Source of the DNA: Treponema sp.
GTDB taxonomy: Bacteria; Spirochaetota; Spirochaetia; Treponematales; Treponemataceae
Assembly: GCA_017470605.1 (NCBI GenBank)
Contig: JAFUYH010000050.1
Span: forward strand, 1 to 35,179
DNA: 35,179 nt
Direction: 5' to 3'
Each line of letters opens with the position of its first letter. Position 1 is the stretch's first letter. The notes beneath the pieces were generated by a model. The model did not search any database. It was not told the origin of the DNA and worked only from the letters and a program-made list of their open reading frames with translations. This document shows positions 1 through 8,718 of this stretch, piece after piece. The position numbers were made by a program, and so were the translations under genes.

Positions 1-1041
1 GAAGAACCTGTCGTTGAAGAGGAGCCTATTGGTGAAGAGGAAGTTTCAGAAGAAGCCCCAGTATTCGAAGAAGAGGTTTCAGAAGAGAGCATTGAAGAGC
101 CTGTTTTTGATGACGTGGCAGGAGATGAGCCTGTAATTGAAGAAACAGTTGAAGAAACACCTGTCTTTGAAGAAGAGCCTGTTGTTGAAGAGGAAGTTTC
201 AGAAGAAACGCCTGTATTCGAAGAAGAAGAGGTTTCAGAAGAGAGCATTGAAGAGCCTGTTTTTGATGAAATATCAGAAGAGGATTCTGGTTCAGAAGAA
301 CTTACATTCAATTTTGAAAATGAAGAACTAAATGAACCGGAACTTGAAGAAACAGAAGATGATTCTCTGTATGAAGATCTTCCTGATGAAATTTCCATTC
401 CACAGGCAGATGATATTCTTGTAGAATCAACATCTGCAGACTTTATTAATTCAGTTGCAGATTCTACAGAAGAAGAGGACGAAGAAGTTCCTACAGTAGA
501 TAAGATTCTTGAAGAAGAAGATAATTTTGCAGACGTGGATGTTTTTGAAGAAGCAGATGAAAGTCCAGCTTCTGAAGAAGAAATTGAAGAAACAGAAGAA
601 CCTTTTGCTACAACAGAAGACCTTCTCCCAGAAGCAGGCTTGGAAGAAATCACAGAAGTTTCAGAAAACACAGAAACTGCAGAAGTAACAAGCGAAGAAG
701 TTATTCAAGAAGAACCTGCAGAAGCAACAAGCGAAGAAGTTATTCAAGAAGAACCTGTTGAAACTGAAGAAACAGATGAAGAAAACTTTGCAGAAGTAGA
801 TAACCTTGACAATGCAATTTCAGAAAGCAATCTTGATTATCTTACTACAAAAGAAAAGGACTCTTCTGTTGAAGACTCTTCCGCAAATGTATCAACAGAC
901 CTGAAGCAGGACATAAAATCAGTTCTTCTGTATATGGATCAGCTGCTTGAAAATCTGCCGGAAGAAAAAATCATTGAATTTGCTAAATCTGATGAATTTG
1001 TTACTTATAAAAAATTGTTCAATGAATTAGGACTGTCTTGA
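1..1041 (+). CDS. Acidic Glu-rich repeat protein, 5'-truncated by window edge
   Basis: The reading frame is open from base 1, so the true start lies upstream; an in-frame GTG at 115 is not a credible start. About 290 visible residues are very rich in Glu, Val, Pro, Ser and Thr and are arranged as degenerate repeats around EEPV and VSEE. There are two near-identical units (bases 34-113 and 187-269) and a 39-base period repeat (688-718 and 727-757). The last ~45 residues differ: they are mixed-charge and look folded and helical, with DIKSVLLYMDQLLENLPEEK. No signal peptide or membrane segment is visible in this part. The stop is one base before the next start, so it heads or continues the operon running to 6029. 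Function is unknown; a disordered acidic spacer with a C-terminal docking helix is inference. Confidence 0.8.
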   Translation, partial: EEPVVEEEPIGEEEVSEEAPVFEEEVSEESIEEPVFDDVAGDEPVIEETVEETPVFEEEPVVEEEVSEETPVFEEEEVSEESIEEPVFDEISEEDSGSEELTFNFENEELNEPELEETEDDSLYEDLPDEISIPQADDILVESTSADFINSVADSTEEEDEEVPTVDKILEEEDNFADVDVFEEADESPASEEEIEETEEPFATTEDLLPEAGLEEITEVSENTETAEVTSEEVIQEEPAEATSEEVIQEEPVETEETDEENFAEVDNLDNAISESNLDYLTTKEKDSSVEDSSANVSTDLKQDIKSVLLYMDQLLENLPEEKIIEFAKSDEFVTYKKLFNELGLS

Positions 1042-1042
1042 T

Positions 1043-1837
1043 ATGGGATTGTTGTCAAAAGCCGGTAACTTAGGGAACGAAAAGGAACTGGCTTTTTCTG
1101 ATTTTATAAATAAATACAAACTAAAGTTCTGTGCTGTTCTTGAAAAAGAAATTGATTATTTTCTTATCAAAAACAGCATTGGCTTTGATGGGGTCTCTAT
1201 AATTTCTTCATATTCCACCAGTGATTATTGGGAAGGAATATGCAATGATTATAATGTATTAAATGTTTTTACGACAGAAAACGGTACACTTGCTCCCCTT
1301 CTCCAGCTTTTTTCTTTTGCACAAAAAGACGATATAAACTGTATTTCTATATACAGAAGTTCTCCAAACAGAATTTTTATGCTCTGCAACCAGCAGTTCC
1401 CTAATGCCTGTCTTCATGATTTAGCATTAATTACTGACTGCAAGAATGCAGTAAATCTTTCTACGCTTAATCATCTTATTACAAGAGAATCTAAAGTAAT
1501 AAAAATGGAAATCAACTTTGAAGAGGCCGTTGAAAGTTTTATTCAGGCACAAATAAAAGATAAAAATAAATCAAAAATTTTTATTAACTCTGTTTATAAT
1601 GAAATTACAAATAGATTTTTGTGCTATTTTTCAAAAGATGTTTCTTACAGAATTGATTTGAATACAGTAAGGTCTATTTTTGTTGTCTCAAGAGACCTTA
1701 CAAAAGAACATCTTGTAAATCATATTATTCTAAATCTTTCTGGAGTAATTGGAAACTATTCTGAAATTATTAATTTTAATATATCAGGTATTGCAAACTC
1801 CATTCCAGAAATTAATGAGTATCTTCAGGTAGAATAA
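1043..1837 (+). CDS. Conserved hypothetical protein, operon partner of DUF115 genes
   Basis: This 264-residue protein is not one I recognise. No signal peptide or membrane segment is visible; it appears cytoplasmic with mixed alpha/beta character. The N-terminal half contains hydrophobic strand-like stretches around the FDGVSIISSYS segment. The C-terminal half contains alternating strand and helix segments and ends in INEYLQVE. The ATG is one base after the preceding stop, and AGGA about ten bases upstream lies inside the previous gene, so translation is probably coupled. Its stop is two bases before the GTG of the first DUF115 gene. Position between an acidic protein and two Maf-like proteins suggests a shared role, possibly flagellar or surface glycosylation, but the sequence itself gives no direct functional motif. 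Confidence 0.8.
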   Translation: MGLLSKAGNLGNEKELAFSDFINKYKLKFCAVLEKEIDYFLIKNSIGFDGVSIISSYSTSDYWEGICNDYNVLNVFTTENGTLAPLLQLFSFAQKDDINCISIYRSSPNRIFMLCNQQFPNACLHDLALITDCKNAVNLSTLNHLITRESKVIKMEINFEEAVESFIQAQIKDKNKSKIFINSVYNEITNRFLCYFSKDVSYRIDLNTVRSIFVVSRDLTKEHLVNHIILNLSGVIGNYSEIINFNISGIANSIPEINEYLQVE

Positions 1838-1839
1838 TT

Positions 1840-3306
1840 GTGATTGAATTTAAGCCTGCAAAAAATAATGAAATAACTGCAACTTACAATGGATTATGGC
1901 TGCATTCTTCCTACAATCCTTCTAAAGAAGCTGAAAGATTTGCAGAAAGCCTGCAGCCAGCAAAAAGTGACAGATTCATCATTATAATTGAGCCTGCCCT
2001 ATCATACTGTGCAAGCTTTATAAAAAAACGATTTCCAGATAAAAAAACAGGAGCAATAAGGCTTGTAAAAGACTTTTCTGATTATAACGGAAATTTTGAT
2101 TTTATAATTGATTTATCTAATGAAAAAAAAGAATCATTTTCTGAAATAATTTTTAATACATTAGGTGAAGAAAAGATATATTCCACATATTTTGCAGATT
2201 GGGAACCTTCCAGAAAATCATTTACAGAAATGCATGAGGAATGTATTAATGCAATAAAAACCTGCATGGAAAAGTCAAAGACGCTTCTTGTTACCAGAGA
2301 GTATTTTGAAAAAAAATGGTTTTTAAACACGCTTAACTTTATAAAATATACAAAAAATACTGTAAAACTCTGCAAAAAAATTGATAGGGACATTTTAATA
2401 ATAGCCTCAGGTCCCAGCCTGCATGAAAACCTAAATACAATAAAAACTTACAGAAGAAACTTTTTTATTATAGTTTTATCATCTGCAATTTCTGTCTGCT
2501 CAAAAAACAATATTATTCCAGATTTGTGCATGAGCACAGACGGAGGTTTTTGGGCAGGCGAACATTTAAAAAGAATGCCTGAAAAATCAGTTCTGGCATT
2601 AAGTTCGGAAAGTTTCTGCAGCAGGAGAATTCTTGAAAAATGCAATATACTTCCAATGCAATACGAAGACGGACTTTCAAGAAGCATTCTGGAAAGAGCA
2701 GATCTAAAAGAGCTGCTTAAAATTAAGAGAAACGGTACGGTTTCTGGAACGGCCCTTGATTTTGCATTAGATTATGGTGAAAAAAACATATATTTTTTTG
2801 GCCTGGATATGGCAGCGTCAAAAGGATTTCAACATGAACAGCCGAATGAATTAGAAATAAATAATTCTATAAATGACTTTAAACTTAACAGTCTGGAAAA
2901 AAGAAGTTTCAAATCAGAAAAATCAAGTGCAAGCCTTAATATTTATCTGCAATGGTTTCAAAATAAAAAAATTAATAACAGAAAGGTATTCAGAGTAATC
3001 GCAAAAGCACAAAACAGTCTTGGTGACATTAAAGATATTCCTCCAGATAATTTTTCAGATTATTGTAAAAATATGAACAGTGAAAGAGAGAAGTCACAGT
3101 ATTTTGAAAATAATGATTTTAAAGTAAATATGAATAAACTTTCAGAATCCTCAAATCAAATTTTTTCGGATAAAAATATGAGGCAGCTTTTTCCGCTTAC
3201 TTCACTTTCTCTTGAACATAATCCAGATAATGAAGAATTAAAAAGCAGACTGAACAATGAAAGAGCTGAATTAAAAAAGAAACTTGAGGAATTGAACCGT
3301 GACTGA
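1840..3306 (+). CDS. DUF115 / MptE-like (Maf-type) protein, first of tandem pair
   Basis: This 488-residue protein belongs to the DUF115 (6-hydroxymethylpterin pyrophosphokinase MptE-like) family, which includes Maf motility-accessory factors implicated in flagellin glycosylation. The family core is visible: IIASGPSLHENL near residues 187-198, a strand ending in CMSTDGG near 235, and a later GLDMA segment. The N-terminal motif SSYNPSKEAER recurs in the next gene as SKYNPQKEAES. There is no signal peptide or membrane segment. The start is GTG, two bases after the preceding stop and preceded by AGG. The C-terminal ~130 residues are Lys/Asn/Ser-rich and lower in complexity. The last 8 bases overlap the next gene. 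Family assignment is fairly secure; the glycosyltransferase or sugar-transfer role is family knowledge, and the target is inference. Confidence 0.82.
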   Translation: MIEFKPAKNNEITATYNGLWLHSSYNPSKEAERFAESLQPAKSDRFIIIIEPALSYCASFIKKRFPDKKTGAIRLVKDFSDYNGNFDFIIDLSNEKKESFSEIIFNTLGEEKIYSTYFADWEPSRKSFTEMHEECINAIKTCMEKSKTLLVTREYFEKKWFLNTLNFIKYTKNTVKLCKKIDRDILIIASGPSLHENLNTIKTYRRNFFIIVLSSAISVCSKNNIIPDLCMSTDGGFWAGEHLKRMPEKSVLALSSESFCSRRILEKCNILPMQYEDGLSRSILERADLKELLKIKRNGTVSGTALDFALDYGEKNIYFFGLDMAASKGFQHEQPNELEINNSINDFKLNSLEKRSFKSEKSSASLNIYLQWFQNKKINNRKVFRVIAKAQNSLGDIKDIPPDNFSDYCKNMNSEREKSQYFENNDFKVNMNKLSESSNQIFSDKNMRQLFPLTSLSLEHNPDNEELKSRLNNERAELKKKLEELNRD

Positions 3307-4765
3307 ACTATATTATTCTTTAATGACAGCAAAAAACGGTTCTGTTATCCCGGTTTTAAAAAACGGAAGGACTGTTGATTCAAAATATAATCCCCAAAAA
3401 GAAGCTGAAAGCATTCTGCAGGGAATATCTTGTAAAACAAAATATAATTATTTTATCATACTGGGAATTGGCTCTGGCCTTTTTATAAAGGAACTTAGCA
3501 AGAAGTTTGGTCAAAGCAGGATTATTGCTGTAGAGAGGTCAGAAAAAGATCTGGATTTTCTTTTACAGATTGATACCGTAAAAAAGCTGAAAGACAATGC
3601 AAATGTTTTTTTTACAAGCGCAGACAAACTTTCAGAAACAGTCTGCTCTACTTATCTGCCGGCAAAATATGAAAAGCCTGAAATAATAGAGCAGAGAGCC
3701 TGGAAAAACGAAAATCAGGATATAATTGAACTTATTTCTTCAAACATTAATAAGGCATTACGAATTATTTCTGCAGATTATTCGGTTCAGGCGCATTTTG
3801 GCAAAATCTGGATGCATAATATAATGACGAACCTGCAATTATCAGAAAAAAAATTTGAATTTCAAATTGACAGGTCTAAAAAAGCAGCCGTTCTTGCCGC
3901 AGGCCCTTCTCTTGAAAAAAGCATAAGTAAAATAATTGAAAACAAAAACTCATATTTTGTAATTGCAACTGATACGGCCCTGCAGGCACTCATAAAATAT
4001 AAATGTCATCCGGATGCAGTCATTTCAATTGATGGACAGGCAGTTTCAAGAGAACATTTTCAAAATTGCCCAAATGACAGCCTGTATTTTTTTGACCTTT
4101 GCGCAAATCCATCAGCTGCAAAACATATTATAAAAAAAGGAGGAAAGGTAATTTATTTTTCATCGGGGCATCCACTAAGTTCCCTTGCATCTGACTTTAC
4201 AGATAGCCTTCCCCATATATTCAGCGGAGCCGGAACTGTTACAATAGCCGCTGTAGATCTGGCTGTAAAATTAGGATTTGAGAAAATCTCTGTTCTTGGG
4301 GCGGACTTTGGCTTTTGGGAAAAGGCTTATACAAGGGGTACTTATCTGCATACATTGTATTCCTTATCAGAAAACAAACTGCAGTCACTTGAAAAGCAAT
4401 ATGACAGATTAATGTACCGTACCCCATTAATAATCACAGATGAGAAAAAAACTACAGAACTGCTGGAAGCCTACAGAAAATCATTTCTTGAATACCTTTC
4501 CCTTAATTCTATAAAGTATAGCTATCAGGATAATGAATATAGCCTTACTTCAAATGCCCCCTCCCCGCAAACTTTTCACTCTTCTTCCACTTTCAACTTT
4601 TCAGCATTCCTGAATTACTGTAAACGCTCAAAGGCAGAAGAACTTGAAATACCATTACTTCCCTATGTTGCATATTTAAAAAACAGGGCAGCGGCAGACA
4701 GTAAGTTTGAATATCTGTATTTTCTAAAACTTGCACATACTTTTATAGTGAGATATAATAATTAA
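3299..4765 (+). CDS. DUF115 / MptE-like (Maf-type) protein, second of tandem pair
   Basis: This is also 488 residues and is a clear but divergent paralogue of the preceding gene. It shares the SKYNPQKEAES motif near residue 30, the nucleotide-binding-like AVLAAGPSLEKS near 197-208, VISIDGQ near 242, and a GADFGF segment near 337. An extra N-terminal half-domain reads like a Rossmann strand-loop (IILGIGSGLFIKEL then IIAVERSE), resembling SAM- or nucleotide-binding folds. Translation starts at GTG, 8 bases inside the upstream gene, behind a good GAGGA Shine-Dalgarno at 8 bases spacing. No export signal is present. The pair probably arose by duplication and may act as a heteromer; this is inference. 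Family role: Maf-type transfer of nonulosonic acid or related sugars to flagellin. Confidence 0.83.
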   Translation: MTELYYSLMTAKNGSVIPVLKNGRTVDSKYNPQKEAESILQGISCKTKYNYFIILGIGSGLFIKELSKKFGQSRIIAVERSEKDLDFLLQIDTVKKLKDNANVFFTSADKLSETVCSTYLPAKYEKPEIIEQRAWKNENQDIIELISSNINKALRIISADYSVQAHFGKIWMHNIMTNLQLSEKKFEFQIDRSKKAAVLAAGPSLEKSISKIIENKNSYFVIATDTALQALIKYKCHPDAVISIDGQAVSREHFQNCPNDSLYFFDLCANPSAAKHIIKKGGKVIYFSSGHPLSSLASDFTDSLPHIFSGAGTVTIAAVDLAVKLGFEKISVLGADFGFWEKAYTRGTYLHTLYSLSENKLQSLEKQYDRLMYRTPLIITDEKKTTELLEAYRKSFLEYLSLNSIKYSYQDNEYSLTSNAPSPQTFHSSSTFNFSAFLNYCKRSKAEELEIPLLPYVAYLKNRAAADSKFEYLYFLKLAHTFIVRYNN

Positions 4766-4766
4766 T

Positions 4767-6029
4767 ATGAAAAATAAATTTATACTTGGTTATTCAATAA
4801 TTGCGTCTGCTTTTATACTTTTTGCAGTTTCTTTCTTTTCTTTTAATCTTTACAGAGAATATTCTTTTGGCGAATCAAGAACTAATACAAACTTTATCAG
4901 AATGGTCAGCCGCATAAAATCCACATCCTATCAGAATAACCTCTATGATGAAAATTATTCTTCAAAACTTGTGCAGGCAATCGGGAATTTTGATGATATT
5001 TCATTTATAGAAATAAAAAGAGACGGTCAGACAGTTCTTGCTTATCCGGATGCTGATGGAAAAACAAGTACGACAAAACTTACAAAAAAATATGAAGATA
5101 AAAACTTAATCAGGGAATCCACACTTGAAATTGAAGCAGGTCTTTATCTTCTCCGCCCTATTTCAATTCACTACTATGCAAAAATTTCATTTTTAATGAT
5201 TCTTATAATTACAATCACAACAGTAATACTCATAATCTATATTCAGATGAAAGAATCAGAAGAAGTCAGTCATTCAAACATTGTAGAAAAAGACGATGAC
5301 TTTTTTGAAACTGAAGATGAAAAGGATATTGATGACCAGGATGATTTTGAGGATTTTGGCGAAGAATCTGAAAGTGAGGAAAGTGAAAATATTGCAGAAG
5401 AAAGTGAAAATTCGCCAGATTCTTCAGAAGCAAACACACCAGCACCTGAGGCAGAAAAAGTTGAAGAAGATAATAATGAGCCTGTAATTGAAGCAAAACA
5501 GGAAGATGAAGCTAAAAGTGACGCAAGTGAACCTAACGGATTATTTTCACCTGTAACAGGAATTGGCTGGGAGTCTTATCTTATGACAAGACTGGAAAAT
5601 GAAGTCAGCAGGGCAATTGCTTCAGAAATGGATCTTGCTTTATTTGTAATTCAGGTTCCAGATTCAAAAAGAAATTCAGAAATTATAAAAAATACCTGTA
5701 ATTATCTTGCAATTCAGTTCCAGTTTAAAGATCTTCTGTTTGAATATAAAGACGACTGTATTGCTGCAATGAAAATTAATATGAATCTTGATGAAGCATT
5801 GAATTTTGCAGATAAACTTCATGCCGACATAACAAATATAGTCAGTACAGATGATAAGAAGTGTTTTATTGGTATTTCAACACGCTCTATAAGAATTGTT
5901 GCAGCAGAAAGACTCTTTACAGAAGCAGAACAGGCTTTATGCCATGCAAGAGAAGACAAGGATTCGCCTATAATTGCTTTCAGGGCTGATTCAGAAAAAT
6001 ACCGTCAGTATCTTGATGAAAACAGATAA
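4767..6029 (+). CDS. Two-TM membrane protein with acidic linker and degenerate GGDEF-like domain
   Basis: This 420-residue protein has a transmembrane helix near residues 4-28, an extracytoplasmic domain of about 105 residues, and a second helix near 137-158. A Glu/Asp/Ser-rich cytoplasmic linker follows (about 165-255), then a C-terminal ~165-residue domain. That domain begins SPVTGIGWESYLMTRLENEVSRA, the usual opening of a diguanylate cyclase domain, but the GGDEF signature position reads approximately YKDDCIAAM, so catalytic activity is unlikely. The ATG lies one base after the upstream stop. The topology is that of a sensor/receptor, and the degenerate domain could bind GTP, c-di-GMP or a partner. 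The operon with DUF115 genes suggests a link to motility or surface glycosylation; that link is inference. Confidence 0.78.
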   Translation: MKNKFILGYSIIASAFILFAVSFFSFNLYREYSFGESRTNTNFIRMVSRIKSTSYQNNLYDENYSSKLVQAIGNFDDISFIEIKRDGQTVLAYPDADGKTSTTKLTKKYEDKNLIRESTLEIEAGLYLLRPISIHYYAKISFLMILIITITTVILIIYIQMKESEEVSHSNIVEKDDDFFETEDEKDIDDQDDFEDFGEESESEESENIAEESENSPDSSEANTPAPEAEKVEEDNNEPVIEAKQEDEAKSDASEPNGLFSPVTGIGWESYLMTRLENEVSRAIASEMDLALFVIQVPDSKRNSEIIKNTCNYLAIQFQFKDLLFEYKDDCIAAMKINMNLDEALNFADKLHADITNIVSTDDKKCFIGISTRSIRIVAAERLFTEAEQALCHAREDKDSPIIAFRADSEKYRQYLDENR

Positions 6030-6049
6030 TAAAAAATCATTTAATTGAT

Positions 6050-6775
6050 TTATTGCTGAATGTCTTCTGGCAAGTATGGTTCGCTTCCAGAAATATCTTC
6101 ATTTTCAACTTCTTCATTTTCAGCCGTTTCTTCCCCTTCCGCAGTTTCTGAACTTTCTGCACTTTCTGAACTTTCTTCGCTGGACTCTTTAATATCTGCA
6201 AGTTCCTTATATTTTTCCGTAATGCGGTTCAGTTTAGAATTTTCAGGGTAGAATTCATTCATCCGTTCATAAACTTCTTCAAAAGAGGTTCTGTATTTCT
6301 TGAAATATTTTTTATCAGAAAGAATTAAAATAAGATAATTCTGCAGGTAAGATTCATTATTTGGCTGAACCTGCAGCATTTGTGAATAAAGTTTTATAGC
6401 CTGGGAAACATTTCCGTTCATGGAATAAATATAGGCAAGGCTAGCCTGCAAGGATGAATTTTCAGGATCCCGCTTTAACATGGATTTATACATCAGTTCA
6501 GCATTTGTCCAGTCAGAAGAATAAACATAGCAGAGAGCAAGTTTATAATAACAGGCCCAGTAAATTTTCCGGTTCTGCATTGCAAGTTTATAATATTCTG
6601 AAGCATTTTTATATTCTTCAAGAGAAAAATACTTATTTCCTATATTCATGTATTCAATGTAAATATTCCTTATGGTTCTTCCTCTATCTCCAGGAATGGG
6701 AAGGGGCTTAGAAACACAAGAAATATTGATGACAAGAGAAAAAAGTATTAAAAACCGGAAAAAATGCTTTTTCAT
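6050..6775 (-). CDS. TPR-repeat lipoprotein with acidic C-terminal tail
   Basis: About 241 residues. The ATG at 6775 gives MKKHFFRFLILFSLVINISC, a lipoprotein signal with the acceptor Cys at residue 20; a TTG two codons earlier is possible but unnecessary. Residues ~40-150 contain three tetratricopeptide-like repeats (YYKLAMQ, YYKLALCYVYSSDWTNAE, ASLAYIYSMNGNVSQAIKLY). The last ~45 residues are a Ser/Glu tail with repeated SEE and SAES. The gene begins 8 bases after the upp stop and is probably the last of the ileS operon. It faces the preceding plus-strand operon tail to tail with about 20 bases between. TPR lipoproteins usually scaffold protein complexes at the membrane; the partner here is unknown. 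Confidence 0.85.
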   Translation of the reverse strand: MKKHFFRFLILFSLVINISCVSKPLPIPGDRGRTIRNIYIEYMNIGNKYFSLEEYKNASEYYKLAMQNRKIYWACYYKLALCYVYSSDWTNAELMYKSMLKRDPENSSLQASLAYIYSMNGNVSQAIKLYSQMLQVQPNNESYLQNYLILILSDKKYFKKYRTSFEEVYERMNEFYPENSKLNRITEKYKELADIKESSEESSESAESSETAEGEETAENEEVENEDISGSEPYLPEDIQQ

Positions 6776-6783
6776 CAAAACAA

Positions 6784-7821
6784 TCAGCCTAAAACAATCT
6801 TTTCAATCTCATAAAGCTGAGACTTGTAGAGGCCGGAAATATTATGACCGTAGTCTGCAATCAGCTGAATAATATTGCGTGGAGCATCCTTTGTGTCACA
6901 GCCGTTAAGACGGTCGCCTGCATCTCCAAGTCCCGGCATAATGTAGGCTTTTTCATTCATTACAGGGTCAAGCCAGAGTGTATAGCAGGTACAGTTTTCA
7001 AGGGCACGGGTAACACGGATACTGCCTTTAAGCGTAGAAATTGTATTAAAGAAAGAAATTGATTTTGGATGAACGCCCTGACTCTGCAGATATTTTACTA
7101 CAGTAACAAGAGAACCGCCAGTTGCATTCATAGGATCAGCAAAAATCAAATCTTTACCGTCAAGATCTTCAAGGTTAAAGAATGACTTGTTCAAATCCAT
7201 GATATATTCCATGTCTGATTCATTTTTTGTATCATTTCGGCTGATTTTAAACAAAGCAAATGGAGTGCGGTATCCATGAGAAGAATATTCCTGAATTTCC
7301 TTTGACATAATCATGCTTGGAAGAAGAGCACCGCGAAGCATTACGCACATTACTGTGTTTTCAATTTTATGGTCAATATCCGGGATTTTGTGAACTGCGT
7401 AGTTCTGCACAGGGAAAGTAACAGGAGTTTTTACAATCATGTGACCTTTTCTATCTGAATGCTGATCTGTATATGCCATGCGGAAAAGCATTTCATAGGC
7501 ACGCTGACTGTAATACATAAATTCCTGATGATCAGTTCTTTCATCACGCAGTTTGGAAATTACACGAGAACATTCGGCATGGGCACCTTCTTCTGTAACA
7601 AAAGAATAAACCTTAATATTAGGGTGCTTTGCACAGATATTCTGCATTTCATGGCCCATTCTGTCATATCCGTCAATTATTTTCTGCTCGTCAATCGGAT
7701 CAAATGACTTCATGGTTTCCTTGAACATAACTTCAAGTTTTTTCAAATCTGTCATATCTTCAGAAGTAAGATATCCGTCCAAATCTTCTGCTTTCAGAAT
7801 AATTTTGTTGCTGTCTGCCAT
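6784..7821 (-). CDS. upp: Uracil phosphoribosyltransferase, extended form
   Basis: This enzyme converts uracil plus PRPP to UMP in pyrimidine salvage. The PRPP-binding loop [12 protein letters not shown] lies at residues 228-239, and the uracil-binding signature [12 protein letters not shown] is near 302-313, both diagnostic of UPRT rather than other phosphoribosyltransferases. The product is 345 residues, whereas typical bacterial Upp is about 210; the first ~130 residues are an extra N-terminal region without recognisable motif. Start choice is strong: AAGGAG sits about 8 bases before the ATG. The gene lies 12 bases downstream of a lipoprotein gene in the ileS operon. Soluble and cytoplasmic. 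The catalytic assignment is confident; the extension's role is unknown. Confidence 0.92.
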   Translation of the reverse strand: MADSNKIILKAEDLDGYLTSEDMTDLKKLEVMFKETMKSFDPIDEQKIIDGYDRMGHEMQNICAKHPNIKVYSFVTEEGAHAECSRVISKLRDERTDHQEFMYYSQRAYEMLFRMAYTDQHSDRKGHMIVKTPVTFPVQNYAVHKIPDIDHKIENTVMCVMLRGALLPSMIMSKEIQEYSSHGYRTPFALFKISRNDTKNESDMEYIMDLNKSFFNLEDLDGKDLIFADPMNATGGSLVTVVKYLQSQGVHPKSISFFNTISTLKGSIRVTRALENCTCYTLWLDPVMNEKAYIMPGLGDAGDRLNGCDTKDAPRNIIQLIADYGHNISGLYKSQLYEIEKIVLG

Positions 7822-7833
7822 TGTAATCTCCTT

Positions 7834-8718
7834 TTAAAGTACAAGCAGTTTATAGAGCTGCTGTTTATCTAATTTTATTCCGTCAATAATCAGTTCATTT
7901 TCTGACTCTCCAATCATAGACTGGGAGTTTGTAAGCCCGAAAGCAAGAACAAGCAGGGTTCTTCCCGCTTTGAGCATTTTTTCACTTTTAAACTTAAAAT
8001 GCAGTTTTAAAATATATTGAGAAGGATGTAACTGGTCCGTAACAAAAGAACCTTTTACATCAACAAGATTAAGATTTAACTGGGCCCCTGTAAGAATTGT
8101 AAGGAAAGACTGAGGTTTGTTCGCATAAAAACGGATTTCTTCCTTTGCATTATCAAGATAATCATATAAATCATCTGGAACTTCATAACAAGGACTTGTA
8201 TCATCAGCCGGTAAAGAAGAAATTGAATCATACTTATCCAGCATAAATTCCATGCCACGCCCTATACAGCAGATGTTAGCAGAAGGAAAAGCCATCTGTA
8301 ATCCGCTATAATCATAAACAGGATACTGAATCTGAGAAGATTCAGCCTTATACTGCCGTTTCTGCCAGCCGTTTTTAGGGCTTAAAATTTTTGGAATCAT
8401 TTTTAATGGAACGGAAGCATCAATAGCCGACTGAATCTCTATGGAATTCTTGTGACGGTTAAGACCACAGTAAACCTTATCTATGTGGCTGGTGATAAGA
8501 TTTACATCTGATTCAGAAATATTCTTAACATTATTTTTTATAATGCGTTCAATCAAATCTGAATCAGCAGTCTTTGGAATAGCGATATAAAAAGAACTGT
8601 TATTATCAATCAGTTCTATTGCCTTTACCTGTCTGAATGCCGTCTGCGGCACAGATTTGCAGCTCCATGCCAGCAGGACAGCCATTACAGTCAGAAGAAA
8701 AAAACTATGCTTTTTCAA
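7834..8718 (-). CDS. Hypothetical lipoprotein between ileS and upp
   Basis: The likely product is about 294 residues. I favour the TTG at 8718, preceded by GGAG at about 8 bases, because it gives a compact signal peptide (MKKHSFFLLTVMAVLLAWSC) with the lipidated Cys at residue 20. In-frame ATG codons at 8742 and 8772 would add 8 or 18 residues and extend the overlap with ileS, which is 14 bases with the TTG start. The mature part shows no motif I know. It contains a Cys-Cys near ANICCIGRG, alternating beta-type segments, and a YILKLHFKFKSEKMLKAGRTLLVLAF stretch toward the C-terminus. It is probably an envelope lipoprotein co-transcribed with ileS and upp. Function is unknown. Confidence 0.78.
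   Translation of the reverse strand: MKKHSFFLLTVMAVLLAWSCKSVPQTAFRQVKAIELIDNNSSFYIAIPKTADSDLIERIIKNNVKNISESDVNLITSHIDKVYCGLNRHKNSIEIQSAIDASVPLKMIPKILSPKNGWQKRQYKAESSQIQYPVYDYSGLQMAFPSANICCIGRGMEFMLDKYDSISSLPADDTSPCYEVPDDLYDYLDNAKEEIRFYANKPQSFLTILTGAQLNLNLVDVKGSFVTDQLHPSQYILKLHFKFKSEKMLKAGRTLLVLAFGLTNSQSMIGESENELIIDGIKLDKQQLYKLLVL

Noticed and set aside
34..270. CRISPR-like tandem repeats near the window start
   Set aside because: Repeats are in frame within an acidic coding region, irregularly spaced and without unique spacers.
1840..4765. Folate/methanopterin role of the MptE-like genes with folP
   Set aside because: The MptE label is a distant family name; gene context and the Maf-like N-terminal motif point to glycosylation, and folP lies 26 kb away in another operon.
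5266..5496. Frames opposite or alongside the acidic linker of the GGDEF-like protein
   Set aside because: They arise from the GAA/GAT-rich repeat composition and have Leu/His/Gln- or Lys/Ile-biased translations with no start signals.
6030..6049. AT-rich inverted repeat between the convergent genes as terminator
   Set aside because: Only about five A/T-rich pairs around AATCA/TGATT and no clear T-run; too weak to call.
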